A DNA stretch of 64,000 nt, from positions 186,001 through 250,000 of the forward strand of contig CANMRM010000003.1 in assembly GCA_947500295.1 (NCBI GenBank), given 5' to 3'. The notes under the pieces were generated by a model. The model searched no databases, was not told where the DNA came from, and saw nothing but the letters and a program-made list of their open reading frames with translations. A program made the position numbers and the translations under genes. Below are positions 51,083-59,821 of this stretch, one piece after another. The DNA is from an uncultured Kordiimonas sp. Its GTDB lineage: Bacteria > Pseudomonadota > Alphaproteobacteria > Sphingomonadales > Kordiimonadaceae. The stretch's first letter is position 1. Each line of letters begins with the position of its first letter.

Positions 51083-52321
51083 ATGTTTGGCACACCAACA
51101 AACAAAGCAGAACTTCAGCAACGTATCATCGTGATAGAGCGGGAACTTGCGGCAGAACGCGAGCGGGCTGACAAGTATGCAAATGCGTTTGACGCACTTG
51201 CTTCCGCCGCCGAACGGCTTAAGGACGGGGACCTGGAGGCCCGGATCGTCGGGTGGGACCAGCATGGTGACCTGTCGCCCACACTCTCTAACGTCAATCG
51301 CACGCTGGACCTGACAGATGCCTTCATCCGGGAGGCAACGGCTTCACTGCAAGCCGCGGCTGACGGCCGCTACCACCGCAAATTCCTGACCGATGGGTGT
51401 GTTGGCGCCTTTCATGCCGGTGCTGTCATGATCAACGAAACCTGTGAACGCATGGGCGAATTGGAAGCAAAGCAAGCCAGAAACCGGGAACGCATCGCCA
51501 ACAGTTTTGAAACCAGCGTAATGGATATTGTCGACGCGCTCACGAGCGCTACCGGCAAGATTGGCGGCACGGCCGAGCAGCTCGCCGCGTATTCGCACGA
51601 AAACCAGTCTTTGGCACAAACCGTTGCCGCGGCAGCTGAGCAGGCGACTGCCAATGTTCAAACGGTGGCATCGGCAGCAGAGGAGCTCTCGTCTTCCGTG
51701 GAGGAGATTGCCCGGCAGGTCAGCACGTCATCGGAAAAAACCGCCGAAGCCTCCGGTGAAGCCGAAAGCGCGTCCCAGACCATACAGGAGCTCAAGCAGT
51801 CAAGCGACACGATCGGCAAGGTCATTAACCTGATCAACGAGATCGCGGAACAGACCAACCTGTTGGCGCTTAACGCAACTATCGAGGCGGCCCGCGCGGG
51901 CGATGCCGGCAGGGGATTTGCCGTAGTGGCAAGTGAGGTGAAGTCACTGGCGCAGCAAACCGCAAAAGCCACAGGTGACATCGGATCCCAGGTTCAAGCC
52001 ATCCAGAATGATACCGATGTATCCGTTGCAGTGGTTGGCGGCATTGCCGGGTCCATCTCTTCGCTACACGAGATTGCAACCGCGATCGCATCCGCAACGG
52101 AAGAACAGTCCGCCGCAACGATGGAAATCAGTCGAAACGTGCAGGAAGCATCGGAAGGCACACAGCAGGTCTCTGCAAACATAAGCAAAGTCAGTGAAAC
52201 AGCGCTGGATACAAGCACCAGAGCCAAGGAGCTGGGCGAAGCAGCGCAGGACATGAACGAGATTGTGCAAAAACTCAGAACCCAGTCAGAGAAGTTCCTG
52301 CAAGACGTGCGGGCGGGGTAA
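51083..52321 (+). CDS. Cytoplasmic methyl-accepting chemotaxis protein without membrane segments
   Basis: 412 residues with no transmembrane helix. N-terminal coiled coil (residues 10-60), then a HAMP-like stretch with [27 protein letters not shown] and a second repeat (about 95-120), then the MCP signalling domain with [24 protein letters not shown] at the hairpin tip. It follows the PAS protein by two bases. The two together look like an aerotaxis or redox receptor split into two polypeptides, although Aer itself joins the PAS, HAMP and MCP domains in one chain with a membrane anchor. Confidence 0.92.
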   Translation: MFGTPTNKAELQQRIIVIERELAAERERADKYANAFDALASAAERLKDGDLEARIVGWDQHGDLSPTLSNVNRTLDLTDAFIREATASLQAAADGRYHRKFLTDGCVGAFHAGAVMINETCERMGELEAKQARNRERIANSFETSVMDIVDALTSATGKIGGTAEQLAAYSHENQSLAQTVAAAAEQATANVQTVASAAEELSSSVEEIARQVSTSSEKTAEASGEAESASQTIQELKQSSDTIGKVINLINEIAEQTNLLALNATIEAARAGDAGRGFAVVASEVKSLAQQTAKATGDIGSQVQAIQNDTDVSVAVVGGIAGSISSLHEIATAIASATEEQSAATMEISRNVQEASEGTQQVSANISKVSETALDTSTRAKELGEAAQDMNEIVQKLRTQSEKFLQDVRAG

Positions 52322-52378
52322 TGACAATCTAGTCCGTTGACCTGACGTCTCTTCTGAATTCTAATGGGCGTGCATTGA

Positions 52379-53149
52379 ATGCCTTCTGGCAATAGGGGAG
52401 AGAGTGTCATTCGTTGGATTGGCGCACTGTGTCTAATGGCGACAAGCCTCGCTGTACAAGCTGATGGCTCTGAAGAGCCTGTCACAATATCAGCGGGCAA
52501 AATTCCGTATGTTTTCGATTCCGACCATCCTGGTGCCTACAACCGGATTCTGGATCTGATGGCGCGTGACCTGGACCGGCCGCTGAGCGTTCAGTTCTTT
52601 CCGCTGACGCAGGCGATGCAAAATATGAAACAGCCTGAGTTCGATTGCTTCGCCATGGCACTCAAGCACTCGCCCAACTGGACGCGGTTCGGCATGGACC
52701 CCAACGACTATACCTTTGTCGGGCCGATTGCATGGCTGGAAGTCAAAGCCTTTGTCCGGACAGAGGACGCAGACGTCGACCCTGATACCTTGCACACGCG
52801 CAGGCTTGTTGCCGATTCGACGATTGTAAACCTTCGCCCCACCTTCGATGAGCGATGGGGAAACGCAGAAATAACCGGCGTAGAAAGTTACATGGGTGCG
52901 CTGGAGGCCTTGGTTTCCGGCCAGTCGGACGTCGCTATCACCTATGATGTGGATGTTCAGGCCCTGAGTGACGACCATCCTCTTGCGGGAAAATTCGTCG
53001 ATACAGGAGTGATCGTTTCCGAGCAGCAGGACGGTATGATGTGCAAGAGCAGCATAGAACTCCTGCCGGTCATTTTGGAGCTGCAGGCTGGCCTTGATCG
53101 GATATCGGAAGACGGCACACTGAACAGGTTGCTGGCTCAACCGGAGTAA
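52379..53149 (+). CDS. Periplasmic solute-binding protein-like (SBP_bac_3)
   Basis: 256 residues. A signal peptide (about residues 9-29, IRWIGALCLMATSLAVQA) precedes an SBP_bac_3-like two-lobe domain with FPLTQAMQNMKQPEFDCFAMALKHSPNWTRFG and ESYMGALEALVSGQSDVAITYDVDV, the pattern of ABC-type amino acid binding proteins. There is no ABC permease or ATPase next to it. Such lone binding proteins often serve as inputs for chemoreceptors or two-component sensors, and it follows the receptor pair. ATG at 52379 has weak Shine-Dalgarno support; ATG at 52436 lies within the signal peptide. Confidence 0.82.
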   Translation: MPSGNRGESVIRWIGALCLMATSLAVQADGSEEPVTISAGKIPYVFDSDHPGAYNRILDLMARDLDRPLSVQFFPLTQAMQNMKQPEFDCFAMALKHSPNWTRFGMDPNDYTFVGPIAWLEVKAFVRTEDADVDPDTLHTRRLVADSTIVNLRPTFDERWGNAEITGVESYMGALEALVSGQSDVAITYDVDVQALSDDHPLAGKFVDTGVIVSEQQDGMMCKSSIELLPVILELQAGLDRISEDGTLNRLLAQPE

Positions 53150-53343
53150 CTCAACCCGTCATCCTACCGCCAGGACATGTGGCGCTGGTGCCAGGGTGGC
53201 TGGTTTCGCTTCTTTCCCCGCGACCGATACGTGATCACCATGCGGCTCTATGTGAATTGCCGGATTGTTATGTATAGTCGCGTCTATGGGGCGAGGTCAT
53301 CGGTCGTTGTCGGCAATCTGCAACAACCGGCAAGGGGGATATT

Positions 53344-55782
53344 ATGACACGGTACATGCAGCGGCTTTTTTTCGGTTTGTTGGTTACAGGCATGCTCACG
53401 GGTTCTGCGTGGGCTCAGTGGACCAACCGCTACCCGAAAGTGGATGGTTTTGGTCACCATGTTTATCTGGAAGGACATGAATTCCCGAGCCTGACCTCCG
53501 GCCCCATCGACCCGGCGCCGTCCCCGGACGGCACGCAGGTCGCTTATGCTGACAGCGGTTTTATCTGGCTGCTTGATGTGGCCACGGGCATCGCTACCCG
53601 TGAAACGGCAGGCAGGGATGTCGACAGCCGCCCGCGCTGGTCGCCTGATGGCAGCGCTCTTGTGTTTATCCGGGACAACGGGGCGGACACCAGTGTCATC
53701 CTGCGGGACCTTGGCACGGGGGCGGAAACCGTGATCAACACCCCGACAATAGAGCTGGACCCGGTTTTTTCAGCGGATGGGCAGTCCATTTATTACACGT
53801 CCGGTGTGGGCGGCACGCTCAACATCTGGCGGCACTTTCTGGCAACAGGGCAAGCTGAGCAAATAACAGACCTGCAGGGCGTTGAGCGCAACGCCCGCCT
53901 GCTCGCAGATGGTAGCGGGATGGTGTATGTACATCTCGCAGGGTTTTCGGAAAAACACCTGCGTTTCCGTTCCTTCACGCAGGGCACGGATGTGGCCCTT
54001 TATTCGACCGGCATTTCTGCGCATCTGATGGCGGACGTACACCCTGGCGAGCACACGCTGGTTGTATCCCTGCCGGAAGGAGATGACTACCGACTGCATA
54101 CAATGGACGTGTATCAGCCAACTTTCACCAGCGCGCTGACGCCCACCGCGCATTATGCCCTGACACCGGCATGGAGCAGGGACGGCAGCGCCATCTATTT
54201 TGCCGAGCCGGATGAAAACCAGCAGTTTCATCTGAAGCGCACAAGTGCGTTTGGGGGCGACGTGGAAGAGGTGACGATAGCCCAGAAGAATTGGGGTGAG
54301 GACCGCCATTCTGTGACCGTCCGAACAGTCAAAAACGGCAAGCCAAGCCCGGCACGCTTGTCTGTGCTCGATGCGCGCGGCCATCCGGTTGTGCCGTCTG
54401 ACGGTCCGGTTTATTTCGACGGCGAAAGCGGCGTCAATTATTTCTACTCAGGCGGCTCGATAGAGCTTGATGTACCCATTGGCGCGCTGACCATCACGGC
54501 TACCAATGGCATCATGAGTAAGGCAGAGCCGCAGCTGATTGACCTGCGGCCGGGCGCTGCCACACAAATTGAATTGTCCATCTCGGACGTCTGGGATGCG
54601 GCAGGCGCGGGGTACGCGTCGGCAGATTATCATTTTCACCTGAACTATGATGGACCGTTCCGCATGGTGCCCAATGACCTGAAACCCATGCTGGATGGTG
54701 AAAACCTGACGGTTGGCGCGTCGTTGCTGGCAAACCTGCACACGCGGCTTATGGACCGGCCTTTCCTTGCTGGCCGGGTGACAACAGACCGGGGCAACAT
54801 CGCCCACATGGGGCAGGAGGTTCGCTCCCACCTGCATGGCCATATTGGACTGACAAATGTCGATGCAGAATACCGGCCGTGGCACTGGGGGCCGCGCTCG
54901 ATATACCCGCGCCTCGCAGATGTGGATCGGTCAAACGGTGAGGTGCTCGAGTTTGCGCGAGAGCACGGCGCACTCGCGACCTATGTTCATCCGGTGGCCA
55001 CCAATGTGGACCCGTTTGAACCGGCAAACCTTTCGGGTATTCCGCTTGAGTTTGTTTCTGACGCGATTTTGACGGACGGGCTGGCGCTTGAGATCATTTG
55101 TGCCTGGACCGATGAGCTGGGCACGTCGGAGCTCTGGTACAGGCTCTTGAACATTGGCCGGCCGGTGATCGCGGTTGCAGGTACCGACAGTTTTGCCGAC
55201 TTCCACCGCACGCCGGCCATGGGGTCCGCGCGCGTTTACGCTCACATAGGAGATCAGCGACCGACATGGGACGGGGTGCTCGGCAAAGTGCGGGCGGGCG
55301 AGAGCTTTGTCAGCAACGCACCGGCGCTGCTGTTTGCGATTGATGAGGGTGTGGCGCCCGGCGGGGTTGTCTCCCCCGGTGAGCACCGCTGGTCGATAAA
55401 CCTCACTTCTGCTGTTGCGACCGACACCGTTGAGGTTGTGGTGAACGGCGATGTGGTCTGGTCAGACGACGGCGTGGTTGCGGGCGAAAGCAAAACCTAC
55501 GGAGGCACCATCAACTTGCCGGAGGGTGGCTGGATTGCGGCGCGTGCGCATGGCGGCCAGATGACATGGCCGGGCATGGACAGCTACGCTTTTGCCCACA
55601 GCTCGCCGGTCTGGATCAACCGCATCGGCAGCACAGACCCTGCGGCGGAAGCCGCCGCCAAGGCGGACCTGCGTCGTGCATTGACCCACATGGCCAACCG
55701 CACTGACGGCGCTTACGGTGAAGAGGATATGGCGACGATGAAGGCCCGCATTCAGGCCGCGATGGACGCCATCGCAGATTGA
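53344..55782 (+). CDS. Exported TolB-like propeller plus CehA/McbA-type metallohydrolase
   Basis: 812 residues. Signal peptide (LFFGLLVTGMLTGSAWA), then a WD40-like/PD40 propeller (residues 50-330, with SPDGTQVAYA, SPDGSALVFIRD, SADGQSIYYTSG and similar) and a C-terminal PHP/CehA-McbA metal hydrolase. YASADYHFHLNYDGPFR, THVHPVATNVD, and AGTDSFADF supply the metal His/Asp motifs. The CehA/McbA group acts on carbamate or phosphoester-type substrates, or is uncharacterised. GGGGG before the ATG at 53344. Single gene. The propeller plus hydrolase combination suggests a periplasmic enzyme with a partner or polymer-binding propeller. Confidence 0.88.
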   Translation: MTRYMQRLFFGLLVTGMLTGSAWAQWTNRYPKVDGFGHHVYLEGHEFPSLTSGPIDPAPSPDGTQVAYADSGFIWLLDVATGIATRETAGRDVDSRPRWSPDGSALVFIRDNGADTSVILRDLGTGAETVINTPTIELDPVFSADGQSIYYTSGVGGTLNIWRHFLATGQAEQITDLQGVERNARLLADGSGMVYVHLAGFSEKHLRFRSFTQGTDVALYSTGISAHLMADVHPGEHTLVVSLPEGDDYRLHTMDVYQPTFTSALTPTAHYALTPAWSRDGSAIYFAEPDENQQFHLKRTSAFGGDVEEVTIAQKNWGEDRHSVTVRTVKNGKPSPARLSVLDARGHPVVPSDGPVYFDGESGVNYFYSGGSIELDVPIGALTITATNGIMSKAEPQLIDLRPGAATQIELSISDVWDAAGAGYASADYHFHLNYDGPFRMVPNDLKPMLDGENLTVGASLLANLHTRLMDRPFLAGRVTTDRGNIAHMGQEVRSHLHGHIGLTNVDAEYRPWHWGPRSIYPRLADVDRSNGEVLEFAREHGALATYVHPVATNVDPFEPANLSGIPLEFVSDAILTDGLALEIICAWTDELGTSELWYRLLNIGRPVIAVAGTDSFADFHRTPAMGSARVYAHIGDQRPTWDGVLGKVRAGESFVSNAPALLFAIDEGVAPGGVVSPGEHRWSINLTSAVATDTVEVVVNGDVVWSDDGVVAGESKTYGGTINLPEGGWIAARAHGGQMTWPGMDSYAFAHSSPVWINRIGSTDPAAEAAAKADLRRALTHMANRTDGAYGEEDMATMKARIQAAMDAIAD

Positions 55783-55901
55783 AGGGTTTTCGCAGGCACC
55801 AAGAGGTTGGTACTCTAGCACTCGGTGAATGAATTTAGTGCGCCGGAAATGTTTCGTTTTGGCAGACGCTGTCTTCAGCGTTTTTTTGTTGGAGTTCATA
55901 G

Positions 55902-56339
55902 ATGGCAAACAAGTTTAGAAACAGGCTCTGCGCTTCCCGCCTCGCATGTCTATGCATTTTGTCTTGTTGTATTGCCGCATGCTCACCGACCCATATTGCC
56001 CATGAAGTTTATACTGAAGGATACAATTGGGACACTCAAGCAAGGCCAATCGATTGTGGAAGTTATAGAGTGGACATAAAAGACACTCTTATTGAAATGC
56101 ACTCAGAAATTTTAGGCTTTCTGGAAGAGCAAGGTATCCTTGACGGTTATGAGGGTGTTTTGGACTTTGATATACCTACCTCGATCGGACACAAGACCTA
56201 CGGCCGCCATGAATTTGTTCAAGTTTTGTACGCGGATTTTTTGGAGGACGCTCCAACGGTTATAATTGAAGGCGGGGTCGCAGTCACAATAGATCTATGC
56301 AAAAAACAGCCGATATATGCAGGATTGTTCAGATGGTAA
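55902..56339 (+). CDS. Hypothetical lipoprotein
   Basis: 145 residues. The N terminus has two Cys-rich hydrophobic stretches and a lipobox-like IAAC just before SPTHIAHE, consistent with a lipid-modified Cys near residue 27. The rest is a small acidic domain with YRVDIKDTLIEMHSEILGFLEEQ and no recognised family. GGAG before the ATG is good. The gene is visibly more AT rich than its neighbours, which suggests recent acquisition. Convergent with an Lrp gene. Function unknown. Confidence 0.7.
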   Translation: MANKFRNRLCASRLACLCILSCCIAACSPTHIAHEVYTEGYNWDTQARPIDCGSYRVDIKDTLIEMHSEILGFLEEQGILDGYEGVLDFDIPTSIGHKTYGRHEFVQVLYADFLEDAPTVIIEGGVAVTIDLCKKQPIYAGLFRW

Positions 56340-56376
56340 TATGCCTAGCACAAAGCCTGCACCAGTAAAAAAATGG

Positions 56377-56880
56377 TCAATCAAGCCATCTGAGCTTTTC
56401 GAGCGGATAGCCCAGATACCATTTTGTGCGCTCCATGATCATGCGGGTTTTGATGGTTTTGACGCCGAGCGCCGGGTCGCCGCTGATCTGGTCACATAGG
56501 GCGTTTAGCGCCTGCACGTTTGGGCAGCATGTGAAGCTGATATAGTCCGTGCCGTCATTCAGGCGCAGGCAGTCCATAAATTCTGGAATTTCGTCGATGG
56601 CAGCCTCAAACGCTTTGCGGTGCTTTGCGCTGTTGTGCTCCAGTGTGAACTCCACATAGGCCAGTACATGCTCGCAGATGCGGTCCAGGTCCATTTCCGT
56701 GTGGAAATTGAAGAAGTAACCGGCTTCCTTCAGCGCCTTTGTGCGCTGGAAACAGGCGCTTGGCGACAGGCCAACCTGTTCCGCCAGTTCCTGATTGGAA
56801 AGATCGGCGTTCAAATGGATCGTCGCCAGTATCTTTTTGTTGATCGCATCCAGCTTTATTTTTGGATTGTCGCCGCTCAC
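56377..56880 (-). CDS. Lrp/AsnC family transcriptional regulator
   Basis: 167 residues. Winged helix (LDAINKKILATIHLNADLSNQELAEQVGLSPSACFQRTKALKEAG) and RAM domain with FMDCLRLNDGTDYISFTCCPNVQALNALCDQI. The start is a GTG with GGGGAG upstream at good spacing. It is divergent from the NCS1 transporter/hyuA/DUF917 operon. Its control region contains an inverted repeat CGCAAAATA that could be its site. It is thought to sense a metabolite of that operon. Confidence 0.92.
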   Translation of the reverse strand: MSGDNPKIKLDAINKKILATIHLNADLSNQELAEQVGLSPSACFQRTKALKEAGYFFNFHTEMDLDRICEHVLAYVEFTLEHNSAKHRKAFEAAIDEIPEFMDCLRLNDGTDYISFTCCPNVQALNALCDQISGDPALGVKTIKTRMIMERTKWYLGYPLEKLRWLD

Positions 56881-56900
56881 GCCTGCTCTCCCCTCAATCT

Positions 56901-56950
56901 CGCAAAATATCCTACGGAATAGTCGCTTGACTTCAAAAGCCTATTTTGCG
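56901..56950. promoter_or_regulatory. 9-bp inverted repeat, candidate Lrp site in the divergent control region
   Basis: CGCAAAATA (56901-56909) recurs inverted as TATTTTGCG (56942-56950). The repeats are spaced 41 bp start to start, about four helical turns, so that two Lrp dimers could bind on the same face of the DNA. Located between the Lrp gene and the NCS1 transporter gene. Confidence 0.6.
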
Positions 56951-56998
56951 CCAGCTGTGGCATGGTGAAAAAGAGAGACAGGGAAGGGGCATAGCGCC

Positions 56999-58264
56999 AT
57001 GAGCCATTCAAGCGAATTTTCAGCGGCACCCATCACGGATGATCAGCTTGTGGCCTGGCCGCGCGTTGCATCCATTGCCGTGATGGTGGCCTTTGCGCTG
57101 CCGGTGTTTGTTGCCGGGCTCGAAATGTACCATTCCCTGACGGTGGTGGATTTTCTGACCGCCCTGTTGGTTGGCTCCGTAATTCTTACCGTCATTGGTG
57201 CGACAATGGGCTCGATCGGCGCACGCACCCGGCTCAGCAGCTACCTGCTGGTGCGCATTGCGTTTGGGGACAGGGGCGCCGCCTTTGTGAACCTGGCGTT
57301 CGCGGTGTCGCTCATTGGCTGGTTCGGGGTCAATATCGATTTGTTTTCGGGCGCGGTCACGCGGCTTGCCAGTGACTTGTGGAACGTTACGCTGCCAGCC
57401 TGGCCGATCGAGATTGCCGCAGGCGTGCTGATGACTACCACAACCGTGTTTGGTTTTCGCGCGATCAATATGCTGGCAAGCGTTTTGTCGCCCATCCTGG
57501 CGATTGTGACGGCTCTGTTGTTGTTCGGTTCATTTGAAGACCACACGCCCGCCGCGCTGATGGCGATTGAAAAAGCCGCGACGCTGACCGTAAGCGACGG
57601 CGTTTCTGCTGTTGTGGGTGGCATCATTGTCGGGGCAATCATCCTGCCGGACATCACCCGGTTTGTGCGGCACTGGAAAGGGGCGATCCAGGTCGCTTTC
57701 TGGGCCTATATGGTAGTAGAGCTCATTGTGTTTGCCGCGGCGGGTATTGCAGGCGCCGCCTCCGGCAAAACCGACATTCTGGATGTGATGCTGCATTTCG
57801 GGCTTGGTGTTGGCGCGTTTGCGATTGTGATTGCCGGCAGCTGGGTTTTGAACTCGCTTAATCTTTACAGCACCGTCCTCAGCGTGGAAGCAACCTTCCC
57901 GAAGCTGAAAGGCACACTTGTCACCGCAGTGCTCGGGGCGTTTGGCGTGGGTGCCGCTTTTTTGAACATTCTTGACAGTTTTCTCACTTTTTTGGGCTTT
58001 CTTGCCGTCATTTTTGTGCCGGTCGCGGGCGTGATTATCACGGACTATCTGTGGGTGCGCCGCTCGGCCTACACCGCGGAGACGCTTAACGCCAACCAGC
58101 AACTTTCCTGGCGTGCGTTCGTAAGCTGGTCTGCTGGCGCTGCTGTTGCCGCGCTCATCAATAACGGCACCATCGGGTCGGTTCTGGGGGTGGGTGTTCT
58201 GGACTCGATTATTCTGTCGGCGCTTCTTTATGGGGTGCTTACTTTTTCCGCGAAGGAGGCATAA
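56999..58264 (+). CDS. NCS1-type nucleobase/hydantoin permease (CodB-like)
   Basis: 421 residues, about 12 hydrophobic helices. Family pattern: LPVFVAGLEMYHSLTVVDFL, GSIGARTRLSSYLLVRIAFGDRG, GWFGVNIDLFSGAV and VVGGIIVGAIILPDITRFVRHWKG, as in CodB/NCS1 cytosine or hydantoin permeases. It is the first gene of the operon with hyuA and DUF917 genes, so the cargo is probably a hydantoin-like or thiohydantoin-like compound, though cytosine or another nucleobase is possible. Ribosome site GGGAAGGGG. Divergent from the Lrp gene. Confidence 0.9.
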   Translation: MSHSSEFSAAPITDDQLVAWPRVASIAVMVAFALPVFVAGLEMYHSLTVVDFLTALLVGSVILTVIGATMGSIGARTRLSSYLLVRIAFGDRGAAFVNLAFAVSLIGWFGVNIDLFSGAVTRLASDLWNVTLPAWPIEIAAGVLMTTTTVFGFRAINMLASVLSPILAIVTALLLFGSFEDHTPAALMAIEKAATLTVSDGVSAVVGGIIVGAIILPDITRFVRHWKGAIQVAFWAYMVVELIVFAAAGIAGAASGKTDILDVMLHFGLGVGAFAIVIAGSWVLNSLNLYSTVLSVEATFPKLKGTLVTAVLGAFGVGAAFLNILDSFLTFLGFLAVIFVPVAGVIITDYLWVRRSAYTAETLNANQQLSWRAFVSWSAGAAVAALINNGTIGSVLGVGVLDSIILSALLYGVLTFSAKEA

Positions 58265-58267
58265 GCC

Positions 58268-59821
58268 ATGCGCATCGGCATTGACGTTGGGGGTACGCAC
58301 ACGGATGCGGTTTTGCTCGACGGCAGCGACGTTGTGGCGTCAACCAAGGCACTGACGTCGGCTGACGTGCTGACCGGGATCACAAACGCGCTTGATACCG
58401 TAATCGCCGACGTGCCGCAGGCGGACATCGAAGCCGTCATGATCGGCACGACCCAGTTCACCAACGCAGTTGTCGAGCGCCGCGAACTATCGCCTGTGGC
58501 GGCAATCCGTGTGGGTCTGCCCTCGGGCACCGGCCTGCCACCGATGGTCGACTGGCCGGATGATATCGCGGATGCGCTTGGCCGACACAGCTATATGGTC
58601 AAGGGTGGCTCCCTCTATGATGGCTGGCCGCTGGCGTCGATGGACGATGACCAGATTGATGCCGCCATTGCCGACATTGCGTCAAAGGGGCTGAAAAACG
58701 TGGCGGTTTCCGCCGTCTTTTCTCCGATGAATGCCGCGCCGGAGCGTGCGGTGGCGGACAGGGTGCGCGCCGCCATTCCGGATGCGCGCATCACATGCTC
58801 CCATACCATGGGGCGGCTTGGATTGATGGAGCGCGAGAACGCGGCGCTCCTCAATGCGTCCTTGCTCGCGTTTGCCGACAGGGTCGTGAGCGCCTTCATG
58901 GAGGCGATCCGGGCACGCGGGCTCACCTGTCCAATGTATGTCAGCCAAAATGACGGCACGCTGATGAATGCGGACTTTGTGCGCCAGTTCCCGGCGCTTA
59001 CTTTCTCTTCCGGGCCCACCAATTCGCTGAGGGGCGCCTGCAAACTGACGGGCCTGACGGACGCTATCGTTGTGGATATTGGTGGCACCACCTCGGACAT
59101 CGGTGTGCTGGAAGGGGGCTTCCCGCGCGAGAGTAATGTGGTGATCTCTGTGGGAGGGGTGCGCACCAACTTCCGCATGCCTGACATTATGGCCGTTGGC
59201 CTTGGCGGCGGCAGCATTGTGGCCGCTGACGGTAAAACCATTGGGCCGCGCTCGGTCGGCCACCGGCTTGTGACAGAAGGCATGGTGTTCGGCGGTGATA
59301 CACTCACACCGACCGATCTGGTTGTTGCGGGCGGGCATGCCGAAATTGGCGACAAGAGCCGCCTTTCAGGCCTCAGCGCAGATGTGGTTGCGGCGGGCAA
59401 TGCCACCATTCACCAGATGCTCGATGACGCCATCGACATGATGAAACCAAACGCTGACCCTGTGCCCGTTATCCTCGTGGGTGGCGGTGCTGTGCTGGTG
59501 TCGGGCGACCTGAAAGCCGCAAGCGTCCTGCACCGGCCGGAAAACGCCGGCGTCGCAAACGCCATCGGCGCGGCCATCGCACAAATCGGCGGTGAGAGTG
59601 AACGGCTGGTGTCCTACAGCACGCTGCCGCGTGATGCCGCGATAGAAAAAGTGAAGGCGGAGGCTATCGAGCGCGCAATTGACGCGGGCGCGGACCCCGG
59701 CACCATCCGCGTTGCTGACATTGAAGAAACCGCAATTCCCTACATGGATGAAGGCAACACCCGCGTGCGGGTGAAAGTAATCGGCGACATTGCTGCCCTC
59801 GCAAAGAAGGAGGCCAACTGA
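58268..59821 (+). CDS. Hydantoinase/oxoprolinase HyuA-family subunit
   Basis: 517 residues. ATP-dependent hydantoinase A-type fold: N-terminal Hydant_A_N with IGIDVGGTHTDAVLLDG, the GTTQFTNAVVERR motif, VDIGGTTSDIGVLEGGFP with the second phosphate motif, and the C-terminal hydantoinase domain with PVILVGGGAVLVSGDLK. It lacks the HyuB-type partner; instead a DUF917 protein overlaps its stop codon. Three bases separate it from the transporter, GGAGG is at its start. Opens a cyclic imide or lactam with ATP in the family. Confidence 0.92.
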   Translation: MRIGIDVGGTHTDAVLLDGSDVVASTKALTSADVLTGITNALDTVIADVPQADIEAVMIGTTQFTNAVVERRELSPVAAIRVGLPSGTGLPPMVDWPDDIADALGRHSYMVKGGSLYDGWPLASMDDDQIDAAIADIASKGLKNVAVSAVFSPMNAAPERAVADRVRAAIPDARITCSHTMGRLGLMERENAALLNASLLAFADRVVSAFMEAIRARGLTCPMYVSQNDGTLMNADFVRQFPALTFSSGPTNSLRGACKLTGLTDAIVVDIGGTTSDIGVLEGGFPRESNVVISVGGVRTNFRMPDIMAVGLGGGSIVAADGKTIGPRSVGHRLVTEGMVFGGDTLTPTDLVVAGGHAEIGDKSRLSGLSADVVAAGNATIHQMLDDAIDMMKPNADPVPVILVGGGAVLVSGDLKAASVLHRPENAGVANAIGAAIAQIGGESERLVSYSTLPRDAAIEKVKAEAIERAIDAGADPGTIRVADIEETAIPYMDEGNTRVRVKVIGDIAALAKKEAN

